From Verrucomicrobiota bacterium (GTDB lineage Bacteria; Verrucomicrobiota; Verrucomicrobiia; Chthoniobacterales; UBA10450): DNA of 12,014 nt. The notes under the pieces are model-generated. The model did no database searches. It saw only the letters and a list, made by a program, of their open reading frames with translations, and had not been told where the DNA came from. The stretch's first letter is position 1, and every line of letters begins with the position of its first letter. This document shows positions 6,752-12,014 of this stretch, piece by piece. The stretch spans positions 1 through 12,014 of the forward strand of contig QHPZ01000044.1 of NCBI GenBank assembly GCA_003219225.1, given 5' to 3'. Made by a program: the position numbers and the translations under genes.

Positions 6752-7059
6752 GCAATGGCCAGCGGATTCGGATTCGGCTGAAGGCGTTCGATCACCGGAT
6801 GCTTGACCAGTCCGCGATCGAGATCGTGGAGACGGCCAAGCGCACCGGCGCGCGCGTGGCGGGCCCGATCCCGCTGCCGACGTTGATCGAGAGGTTTACG
6901 GTGAATCGCTCGCCGCACGTCGACAAAAAATCGATGGAACAATTTGAAATCCGCACGCACAAACGCCTGCTCGACATCATCGAACCGACCGCCAAGACCG
7001 TGGACGAACTGAAAAAGTTAAACCTTCCCGCCGGGGTGGACATCACGATCAAGATTTAA
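6748..7059 (+). CDS. rpsJ: Ribosomal protein S10
   Basis: The 103-residue product equals E. coli S10 in length. It shows the family core RIRIRLKAFDHRMLDQSA, the GPIPLPT loop, FTVNRSPHVDKKSMEQFE and RTHKRLLDI. S10 sits in the 30S head and, with NusB, takes part in antitermination. The strong Shine-Dalgarno AAGGAG (6737-6742) is five bases before the ATG, and the start overlaps the fusA stop by ATGA, so translation is probably coupled. This is the str/S10 operon junction; tuf, which often lies here, is absent. The gene is intact. The 108-base gap to rplC is filled mostly by a repeat. Confidence 0.97.
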   Translation: MSNGQRIRIRLKAFDHRMLDQSAIEIVETAKRTGARVAGPIPLPTLIERFTVNRSPHVDKKSMEQFEIRTHKRLLDIIEPTAKTVDELKKLNLPAGVDITIKI

Positions 7060-7065
7060 AAAAAA

Positions 7066-7160
7066 AGGAATCAGGAACGCAGGAAAACAGGAAAGGAAAA
7101 TTGGTTAAAATCGACGTCTGGGATCAGCAAATCATTTCCTACTTTCCTGCTTTCCTAATT
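7066..7160. repeat. Imperfect inverted repeat, CAGGAA family (copy 1, rpsJ-rplC spacer)
   Basis: The left arm 7069-7097 and right arm 7132-7160 are each about 29 bases and pair with five mismatches, around a 34-base centre. Both are built from short CAGGAA/TTCCTG units. The left arm (7068-7096), reverse complemented, matches 9792-9820 with one mismatch in 29, so this is a genuine repeat family. It ends eight bases before the rplC start, and no Shine-Dalgarno lies between. Confidence 0.85.
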
Positions 7161-7167
7161 TGTTGCC

Positions 7168-7867
7168 ATGAGCATCGGGTTACTCGGACAAAAGATCGGC
7201 ATGACCAGCGTCTACGACGCCGCCGGCAAGCTGCACTCGGTGACAGTGATCGCGGCGGGCGATAACGTGCTCTTGTGCCGCCTAACGAACGAGAACCATG
7301 GCTACTCGGCTGTGCAGGTCGGGTTTGGCCGGCAGAAGAAATCGCGCCTAACGAAGCCGATGCTCGGCCAATTCAAGAAAGCGGGTGTCGAAGCGAAAAG
7401 ATTTGTCCGCGAAATTCGGCTGCCGGCCGATCTGCCCGAGGGCGACATCAATTTGAGCGTAACGCAATTTCAGCCCGGCGATTTCGTCGATGTAACCGGC
7501 CGCTCGAAAGGAAAAGGTTTCCAAGGCGTGATGAAGAAACACAATTTCCACGGCCAAGGCGCAGCGCACGGATCGAAGACGCACCGTCGCGTCGGCGCGA
7601 TTGGGAACCGTTCAACGCCGGGACGAATTTGGAAAAACATGGGCATGCCGGGTCATCTAGGTGCGCGAAGCCGAACAAATCATTTTGATCAGCGGCGCGG
7701 TGCCCGGCGCAAACGGCAGCTATGTAATCGTGAAGCCGGCGATCAAGAACCCGGCTGCGCGGATCGCGTTGCATGAAGAGCACGCGAAAGAAGATCAGGC
7801 TGCCGCCGCGAAAAGACCCAAGAAAGCCTGGGCTGAAGCGCAGAAACAAGCAGAGGCTCCAAAATGA
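7168..7867 (+). pseudogene. rplC: Ribosomal protein L3, frameshifted near codon 164
   Basis: L3 nucleates 50S assembly near the peptidyl transferase centre. The frame from the ATG at 7168 reads MSIGLLGQKIGMTSVYD and continues through VTGRSKGKGFQGVMKKHNFHG and STPGRIWKNMGMPGHLG (residue 165), then leaves the family and stops at 7776. L3 sequence resumes one frame over from the GTG at 7661 (VREAEQIILISGAVPGANG, then YVIVKPAIK), with an Ala/Lys-rich tail ending in TGA at 7865-7867. By E. coli spacing about 13 residues (the NERVTVQSLDVVR equivalent) are missing, net loss 2 modulo 3, so it is a deletion of some 38-41 bases. The stop overlaps the rplD start (ATGA), which shows that the downstream half is the native gene end. 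No Shine-Dalgarno precedes the start. Confidence 0.9.
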
Positions 7868-8541
7868 GCGCGAAAGTTTTAACTAAAGCCGCTGCGAAAG
7901 AGGCGAAGCTCGACATCATCGAAGACGGTCGTGGAACGCAGGCTGTGCACGACGTTGTCGTCGCGATCCGTGCGGCGCGGCGCTCGGGGACCGCAAACAC
8001 AAAAACGAAAGCGGACGTTGATTTGTCGGGCGCGAAGCCATGGCGACAAAAAGGAACCGGCCGTGCCCGCGCCGGTTACAAATCCTCGCCCATCTGGCGC
8101 GGCGGCGGAGTCGTTTTCGGACCGAAGCCGCGCGATTACTCGAAAAAAGTTCCCAAAAGTGTCCGCCGGCTCGCATTTCGGAAAGCCCTCAGCGAGCGGA
8201 TCAACGCCGGCGATGTCCTGACCATCGACAAATTCGTTGTGCCGGAACTCAAGACGAAGTCATTTGTCGATCTTCTCCGGAAACAAACCGACGCGGAGAA
8301 GGTCTTGGTCGTATCCGATTCGTTCGACGAGAAGACGTTCAAATCGGCGCGCAACGTAAAATCGGCGCGACTTGCCACCGCCGCAGACGTGAACACGGAG
8401 CAGTTGCTCGCGTTCGAGAAAATTTTGGTCACGCACGCGGCGCTCGAGAAACTCGCGGAGCGATCGAGTTCGCCCTCAGCTACTGGTTTGCGTCCTCAGC
8501 GGCATGAGAAGAAGTCGCCAGGGCGAGGAGCCCGGAAATGA
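7864..8541 (+). CDS. rplD: Ribosomal protein L4
   Basis: The 225-residue product has the L4 core: VHDVVVAIRAARRSGT, the exit-tunnel loop region KPWRQKGTGRARAGYKSSPIW, GGGVVFGPKPRDYSKKVPK, and the C-terminal half ending HAALEKLAER at residue 200. That is about where E. coli L4 (201 residues) stops. A further 25 residues, rich in Ser, Arg and Lys, follow. Because the TGA at 8539-8541 overlaps the rplW start as ATGA, the extension is probably real coding. In several bacteria L4 autoregulates the S10 operon; nothing here shows whether that holds. AGAGG (7852-7856) lies seven bases before the ATG, which overlaps the rplC stop. Confidence 0.95.
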   Translation: MSAKVLTKAAAKEAKLDIIEDGRGTQAVHDVVVAIRAARRSGTANTKTKADVDLSGAKPWRQKGTGRARAGYKSSPIWRGGGVVFGPKPRDYSKKVPKSVRRLAFRKALSERINAGDVLTIDKFVVPELKTKSFVDLLRKQTDAEKVLVVSDSFDEKTFKSARNVKSARLATAADVNTEQLLAFEKILVTHAALEKLAERSSSPSATGLRPQRHEKKSPGRGARK

Positions 8542-8819
8542 ACGAGCCCTACGAGATTATCCAAACTGCATCGTTGACGGAGAAATCGACGTTGATGAGC
8601 GAGAAGCAGAACAAGTACGTGTTCCGTGTCCATCCGCGCGCGAACAAGCTCCAGATCAAGAACGCCATCGAGCGCTTGTTCCAAAAGAAGGTGGTCGATG
8701 TTAACACCTGCAATTACGGAGGAAAATGGTCGCGCGTGCGCGGGCCCTATGGCCGCAAGCCGAGCTGGAAAAAAGCAATCGTCACTTTGAAAGAGGGCGA
8801 GAAAATCGATCTCGTGTAA
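8538..8819 (+). CDS. rplW: Ribosomal protein L23
   Basis: The 93-residue protein begins MNEPYEIIQTASLTEKST and contains NKYVFRVHPRANKLQIKNAI, FQKKVVDVNTCNYGGK and WKKAIVTLKEGEKIDLV. This is a full-length bacterial L23. L23 sits at the tunnel exit and docks trigger factor and SRP. GAGGAG (8525-8530) is seven bases before the ATG, a good ribosome binding site, and the start overlaps the rplD stop by four bases. The TAA is followed three bases later by the rplB ATG. Nothing is odd in the gene itself. Confidence 0.97.
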   Translation: MNEPYEIIQTASLTEKSTLMSEKQNKYVFRVHPRANKLQIKNAIERLFQKKVVDVNTCNYGGKWSRVRGPYGRKPSWKKAIVTLKEGEKIDLV

Positions 8820-8822
8820 TCC

Positions 8823-9671
8823 ATGGCCCTGAAAAGTTTTCGCCCACGCACTCCTGTTTTGCGGTTCAAACAGCTGCCGGCCTTTGATGAGATCACGAAG
8901 TCGCGCCCGGAGAGTTCGCTGCTCGAGCCAAAGAAGAAAAGTGGTGGCCGCAATAATTTTGGCCGGCTGACTTCGCGCCACATCGGCGGCGGCCACAAAC
9001 AGCATTACCGCAAGATTGATTTCAAACGCCGGAAACGCGGCGTGGCGGCGGAGGTGCTCGGGATCGAGTACGATCCAAACCGCTCGGCGCGGATCGCTCT
9101 AATTAAGTACACTGACGGCGAGCTGAGCTACATTCTTGCGCCGGATGGATTGCGTGTCGGCGCGAGCGTTGCGGCGGGGGATGATGTTGCCCCGGAGATT
9201 GGAAATGCGCTGCCGCTCCGCGCGATTCCGCTCGGCACAAACATTCACAACATTGAGCTCACACCGGGCGGCGGTGGCAAGATCGCGCGCAGCGCAGGCC
9301 AACAAGCGATATTGAACAACCTCGAGGCCGGTTACGCGCTGGTGAAAATGCCCTCCGGGGAAATCCGGCGAATTCACGCAGAATGTTTCGCGACAATCGG
9401 TCAGGTCGGCAACGTCGATCACATGAATGTTGCGGCGGGCAAGGCGGGCCGGTCGCGTTGGTTAGGCCGACGACCGCATGTGCGTGGCATGGCGATGAAC
9501 CCGATCGATCACCCAATGGGCGGCGGCCAGGGCAAATCGAAAGGGGGCGGCGGGCGTCACCATCCGGTCAGTCCGTGGGGACAGCTCGCCAAAGGATTTA
9601 AGACGAGAAGCAAACACAAGCCGAGCGACCGATTTATTTTGGAGCGTCGGCGCCCCAAGAAGAAGAGTTGA
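8823..9671 (+). CDS. rplB: Ribosomal protein L2
   Basis: The 282-residue protein covers full L2 (273 in E. coli): MALKSFRPRTPVLRF, the central GGGHKQHYRKIDFKRRK, VLGIEYDPNRSARIALI and the C-terminal peptidyl-transferase-proximal part, MNPIDHPMGGGQGKSKGGG, then HHPVSPWG. The His of DHP, which corresponds to E. coli His229, is kept, while the following HGGGEG of E. coli is MGGGQG here and a few residues are inserted. I recall that variant from the superphylum that includes Verrucomicrobiota. The gene is intact. It starts three bases after rplW with no clear Shine-Dalgarno, so coupling is likely. Its TGA runs straight into a repeat that fills the gap to rpsS. Confidence 0.97.
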   Translation: MALKSFRPRTPVLRFKQLPAFDEITKSRPESSLLEPKKKSGGRNNFGRLTSRHIGGGHKQHYRKIDFKRRKRGVAAEVLGIEYDPNRSARIALIKYTDGELSYILAPDGLRVGASVAAGDDVAPEIGNALPLRAIPLGTNIHNIELTPGGGGKIARSAGQQAILNNLEAGYALVKMPSGEIRRIHAECFATIGQVGNVDHMNVAAGKAGRSRWLGRRPHVRGMAMNPIDHPMGGGQGKSKGGGGRHHPVSPWGQLAKGFKTRSKHKPSDRFILERRRPKKKS

Positions 9672-9822
9672 TTCAGAAACCAGGAAACGAGGAGATTTTT
9701 TGAAGAAGAAAATGAATCGGGAAAACAGGAAATCAGGAAAAACACTCGGACGAGAAGTTCGTTCGTGGATTCCTGGCTTCCGAATTCAATTCCTTTCCTG
9801 CTTTCCTGCGTTCCTGATTCAA
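9669..9822. repeat. Composite inverted repeat, CAGGAA family (copy 2, rplB-rpsS spacer)
   Basis: An outer left arm from the rplB stop (about 9670-9694, with CAGAAACCAGGAAACGAGGA) faces a right arm at 9792-9820 made of TTTCCTG units. An inner pair is GAAAACAGGAAATCAGGAAA (9721-9740) and GGATTCCTGGCTTCC. The right arm is the near-identical partner of 7068-7096 in opposite orientation. The element begins at the stop codon and ends about 18 bases before the rpsS ATG, again with no Shine-Dalgarno in that remainder. Confidence 0.8.
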
Positions 9823-9839
9823 AATCGGATTTGATTTTT

Positions 9840-10664
9840 ATGGCCAGATCATTAAAGAAAGGACCCTTCGTCGAGTCGCATCTTCTGGAGAAGATCGACA
9901 AAATGAACGCCGCCGGCGCGAAAAAGGCGATCAAGACCTGGTCGCGGCGCTCGATGGTGACGCCGGATTTTGTCGGGCACACGTTTATGGTGCACAACGG
10001 AAAGACGTTTCATTCCGTTTTCATCACCGAGAACATGGTCGGGCATAAGCTCGGCGAATTTTCGCCGAAATTGCAGATTGCAGATTGTAGATTGCAGATT
10101 GAGGGCTCGCGGTTCCGCCGCGGGTTCCTGAATTTCGCAATTTTCAATTTGCAATCGGCAATCGGGTTAGGCGCGCAAGCGCAGGGAAATAGTTCTTTGT
10201 CAGAATCTAAAATGGAAAGTAAGGAATACGCGGTCACGGCCGACGCATTGCTGGCGCAGAACGAGGAGTTGCAACAGCAATTGTCGATCCAGCAGGAATC
10301 GGTCAAGACATTGACCACGAGCCTGGCGGAATCGAATGCCGAAGCGGAATTGTTTCGCCGCAAGTTCGCCGATCTGAACCTGCGCATGGAAGCGCTCGGG
10401 CTGGCGTCGGCGAGCAAAGACCGGGCGAAACTTGAGCAACGGTTGCTCGCGGCGGTGAGCGATCTGCAACTTGCGCAAAAGGAGCGGGACGAATATCGCG
10501 ACCAGATGCTGCGGCTGCACGAAGCGATGTGGCGTTACCTGAAAACCGCGGAGGGCGGCGATGCTCAGGCGCGCATGGACGTGGAAGAGCAATTGCGCAG
10601 CGCCAATGCGCTCGGGTGGAATGGTCGTTTGTGGTCGCGAACCTTGGTGAGAAACACGGCGTGA
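9840..10664 (+). CDS. rpsS: Ribosomal protein S19 core, C-terminal tail lost and frame running into a coiled-coil gene
   Basis: From the ATG at 9840 the product is clear S19 for 76 residues: MARSLKKGPFVESHLLEKID, KTWSRRSMVTPDFVGHTF, VHNGK, and ENMVGHKLGEFSP. In S19 generally the next residues are the conserved TRTxRGH tail. Here codon 77 enters a LQIADCRLQI-type repeat (10069-10164), no stop occurs, and the frame continues into the coiled-coil gene to a stop at 10662-10664 (275 residues). S19 belongs to the 30S head and contacts S13 and the P-site region. Loss of the tail with a 200-residue extension would be highly unusual, so a junction artefact or a truncating insertion is more likely than a real fusion. 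An in-frame start further upstream (9765) lies inside a repeat and is rejected. Confidence 0.8.
   Translation: MARSLKKGPFVESHLLEKIDKMNAAGAKKAIKTWSRRSMVTPDFVGHTFMVHNGKTFHSVFITENMVGHKLGEFSPKLQIADCRLQIEGSRFRRGFLNFAIFNLQSAIGLGAQAQGNSSLSESKMESKEYAVTADALLAQNEELQQQLSIQQESVKTLTTSLAESNAEAELFRRKFADLNLRMEALGLASASKDRAKLEQRLLAAVSDLQLAQKERDEYRDQMLRLHEAMWRYLKTAEGGDAQARMDVEEQLRSANALGWNGRLWSRTLVRNTA
10069..10164. repeat. Inverted repeat of GATTGCA units inside the rpsS frame
   Basis: The left arm (10069-10101) is GATTGCA/GATTGTA repeated four times. The right arm (10131-10164) is the complementary CAATTTGCAATCGGCAATC type. A GC-rich centre with CGCGGTTCCGCCGCGG separates them. It translates in frame as LQIADCRLQI and FAIFNLQSAIG. 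It starts right after the last recognisable S19 codon and I recall such strings as common dispersed repeats in related genomes. Confidence 0.8.
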
Positions 10665-10843
10665 AGATCGGCATGCCGCTGCGGGTGATGCGCGGCGAAC
10701 AAAAGATCGCAACGCTGCGCGTGGTCGATGTGCGCCAGCAGATTTGTGGTGCGATCATCGAAGAACTGGATTCTGAAAACGAAAAAATAAAAGTGGGCGA
10801 CCGCCTCCAGGTGGATGCCCAGCGGAGTGTGAGTTTGAAGTGA
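10212..10843 (+). pseudogene. Unknown coiled-coil protein with C-terminal beta-rich domain, one-base frameshift
   Basis: From MESKEYAVTADALLAQNEE (ATG at 10212) come about 130 residues of heptad-like helix: LLAQNEELQQQLSIQQESV, then FRRKFADLNLRMEALG, KLEQRLLAAVSDLQLAQKE. The frame then drifts at GGG (10614-10616) and ends at 10664. In the minus-one frame a plausible domain continues to TGA at 10841-10843: EWSFVVANLGEKHGVKIG, MPLRVMRGEQKIATLRVVDV, IKVGDRLQV. Adding one G to GGG rejoins both as ALGVEWSFVVANLG and gives about 211 residues. The pattern of the second part reminds me of small beta-barrel domains such as the FlgT C-terminus, but I cannot assign a function. It has no signal peptide. 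Finding it between rpsS and rplV is unusual, and it is bracketed by two different repeats. The frameshift lies at a short G-run and may be a consensus error. Confidence 0.7.
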
Positions 10844-10852
10844 GGAGGTTAT

Positions 10853-10927
10853 AACAGTTAAAAAAGCTACAAGGTTACAAAAGGCAAAACGCACTGCCGT
10901 TGTAACGATGTAACTCTTTTAACTGTT
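10853..10927. repeat. Long inverted repeat in the rplV leader
   Basis: Left arm 10853-10880 (AACAGTTAAAA, then CTACAAGGTTACAA) pairs with right arm 10900-10927 (TTGTAACGATGTAAC, then TTTTAACTGTT) with few mismatches. GGCA/TGCC (10883-10886 and 10895-10898) extends the pairing into the loop. AGGAGG lies just upstream, overlapping the coiled-coil stop, and the rplV ATG is 19 bases downstream. It could fold as one long hairpin in the mRNA. Confidence 0.82.
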
Positions 10928-10945
10928 TTAACGTTCGCGAAAGCG

Positions 10946-11419
10946 ATGGAAGTAAGATCGACATACAAGTATGCGCGGATTTCGCCGTTTAAGGTGCGCG
11001 AAGTCACGCGCGAGATTCAGGGCCTGCCGGTCTCGGCCGCGCTTGATGTGCTCGCTTTTACTCCGAAGAAGGCCGCATTCCTCATCAATAAAACGCTCAA
11101 GAGCGCGATCGCGAACGCGGAGAACAACGCCAATCTCAAAGCCGACGGCCTGGTTGTGAAAGAAGCCGTCGTCGGCGAGGGACCGACTTTCAAAAGAATC
11201 ATGGCACGTGCGCGCGGCACCGCCAGCCGGATTTTGAAACGAACGAGTCACATCCGGATCGTCTTAAGCGACGAGATCCCGATCGAAACGCGCGCGTCGC
11301 GAAAAGCCAAACAAGAGCAGGAAAAGAAATCCGCCGGTAAGCAAGGGGCCGCTGAAGCATCGACAGCCGAGAAGAAGCCGAAGGCGAAGAAGAAATCTGC
11401 AAAGAAAACCAAGAAATAA
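10946..11419 (+). CDS. rplV: Ribosomal protein L22 with Lys-rich C-terminal extension
   Basis: The 157-residue product begins MEVRSTYKYARISPFKVREV and has the L22 core: FTPKKAAFLINKTLKSAIANAENN, then VVKEAVVGEGPTFKRIMARARGTASRILKRTSHI, which is the exit-tunnel beta-hairpin region. After about residue 115 comes a tail of roughly 40 residues almost wholly Lys, Ala, Glu and Ser, absent from E. coli L22 (110 residues). L22 lines the 50S exit tunnel near the macrolide site. The ATG at 10946 gives the usual N-terminus. The only strong AGGAGG lies 97 bases upstream beyond the repeat, so ribosome loading may be weak or structure-dependent. It stops four bases before rpsC. Confidence 0.95.
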   Translation: MEVRSTYKYARISPFKVREVTREIQGLPVSAALDVLAFTPKKAAFLINKTLKSAIANAENNANLKADGLVVKEAVVGEGPTFKRIMARARGTASRILKRTSHIRIVLSDEIPIETRASRKAKQEQEKKSAGKQGAAEASTAEKKPKAKKKSAKKTKK

Positions 11420-11423
11420 ATTT

Positions 11424-12014
11424 ATGGGCCAAAAAGTTAATCCAATCGGATTCAGACTCAGCGTGAACCGCGACTGGCGGTCGCGTTGGTACGCATCGCC
11501 GCAGGAGCTGCCGGAGTTCCTCCACAGCGATCTGAGGATTCGCAATTACGTGAAGAAGAAGCTGCAGTTCGCGGCCGTGGCCAAGATCGTGATCGAGCGC
11601 GCCTGGAACTCAATTCGCGTCACGATTCACACCGCGCGTCCCGGCATCGTGATCGGACGCAAAGGCGCTGAGATCGAAAAAATGACGGAAGAGATTTCGA
11701 AGATGGCGCAGGGCAAACAAATCAAGATCGACATTCAGGAGATCAAAACGCCCGAATTGGACGCGCAGTTGGTCGCCGAAAATGTCGCGTTGCAAATCGA
11801 GCGGCGCATCGCCTACCGCCGGGCAATGAAAAAAGCCGTGCAGACGGCGATGGATTTTGGCGCATTGGGAATCCGGTTACGTAGCTCGGGGCGATTGAAC
11901 GGCGCGGAAATCTCGCGCTCCGAATGGTATCGCGAAGGCAAAGTGCCGCTGCACACCCTGCGCACCGGCATCGATTACGGTTTCGCCGAGGCCAACACCG
12001 TTTACGGCAAAATC
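11424..12014 (+). CDS. rpsC: Ribosomal protein S3 (first 197 residues, cut by window end)
   Basis: The frame from the ATG at 11424 reads MGQKVNPIGFRLSVNRDWRS and stays open to the window edge. It shows the KH domain with GIVIGRKGAEI (the GxxG at residues 78-81), KTPELDAQLVAENVALQIE and AMKKAVQTAMDFGALGI. The C-terminal domain, SGRLNGAEISRSEWYREG and VPLHTLRTGIDYGFAEA, follows. S3 sits at the mRNA entry of the 30S subunit, and its basic residues here (RRAMKKAVQ) correspond to those implicated in mRNA unwinding in E. coli. It follows rplV after four bases, the standard S10 operon order. No Shine-Dalgarno is visible, so coupling to rplV is likely. About 15-30 residues are expected beyond the edge. 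Confidence 0.97.
   Translation, partial: MGQKVNPIGFRLSVNRDWRSRWYASPQELPEFLHSDLRIRNYVKKKLQFAAVAKIVIERAWNSIRVTIHTARPGIVIGRKGAEIEKMTEEISKMAQGKQIKIDIQEIKTPELDAQLVAENVALQIERRIAYRRAMKKAVQTAMDFGALGIRLRSSGRLNGAEISRSEWYREGKVPLHTLRTGIDYGFAEANTVYGKI

Noticed and set aside
5254..7661. Programmed ribosomal frameshifting in fusA and rplC
   Set aside because: At both breaks family residues are missing as well as the frame being changed (about 11 and 13 residues), and I see no slippery heptamer with a downstream structure. Deletion or mis-assembly fits better.
7661..7867. Separate small gene starting with GTG before rplD
   Set aside because: Its sequence (REAEQIILISGAVPGANG, YVIVKPAIK) is the C-terminal part of L3, so it is the frameshifted remainder of rplC.
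9765..9839. Upstream in-frame start extending S19 by 25 residues
   Set aside because: The extension is wholly coded by the CAGGAA-family repeat, and the ATG at 9840 gives the universal S19 N-terminus.
10069..10164. CRISPR-like array in the rpsS region
   Set aside because: The units are only about 7-10 bases with no unique spacers, and the whole is an inverted repeat. No cas genes are present.

Overview
The window reads as bacterial chromosome of moderately high GC, most likely from the Planctomycetota/Verrucomicrobiota/Chlamydiota superphylum and best guessed as a soil Verrucomicrobiota. That placement is inference. It rests on the ribosomal protein sequences (for example the L2 segment DHPMGGGQG) and on the many short palindromic spacer repeats, which resemble ones I recall from such genomes. 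No search was possible.

Layout. On the minus strand (1-1817) lie the start of secD, then yajC and tgt: the usual queuosine/Sec-accessory cluster, read tgt > yajC > secD. Divergent from tgt is a 544-residue polytopic membrane protein (1877-3511), possibly a GT-C-type transferase. Next comes a leader with a predicted promoter and a strong terminator-like hairpin (3534-3618). Then one long plus-strand ribosomal operon joins the str and S10 clusters without tuf: rpsL, rpsG, fusA, rpsJ, rplC, rplD, rplW, rplB, rpsS, an unexpected coiled-coil gene, rplV and rpsC (cut by the window end). Intact neighbours are tightly coupled, with ATGA overlaps at fusA/rpsJ, rplC/rplD and rplD/rplW.

Two things stand out. 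First, nearly every loose gene boundary holds a short imperfect inverted repeat, of at least six families (194-227, 621-676, 4600-4680, 7066-7160, 9669-9822, 10069-10164, 10853-10927), and a related tandem repeat lies in frame inside tgt. These repeats abut or supply stop codons and sit where Shine-Dalgarno sequences would be expected. Second, three universal essential genes are broken. fusA has a frameshifting loss near residue 190 and then an internal segment replaced by a diverged second copy of the rpsG-end/fusA-start junction. rplC has a frameshifting loss near codon 164. rpsS loses its conserved tail inside a repeat and runs into the coiled-coil gene, which itself has a one-base frameshift.

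The second rpsG/fusA junction differs from the first mostly at synonymous sites, so it looks like sequence from a related functional lineage. The simplest explanation for the cluster of lesions is a chimeric or strain-mixed metagenome contig. A real rearrangement, with intact copies elsewhere, is not excluded. The same duplicate gives a useful natural comparison: it shows the rpsG-fusA spacer without the repeat (5 bp), whereas the first copy has it with the repeat (96 bp).
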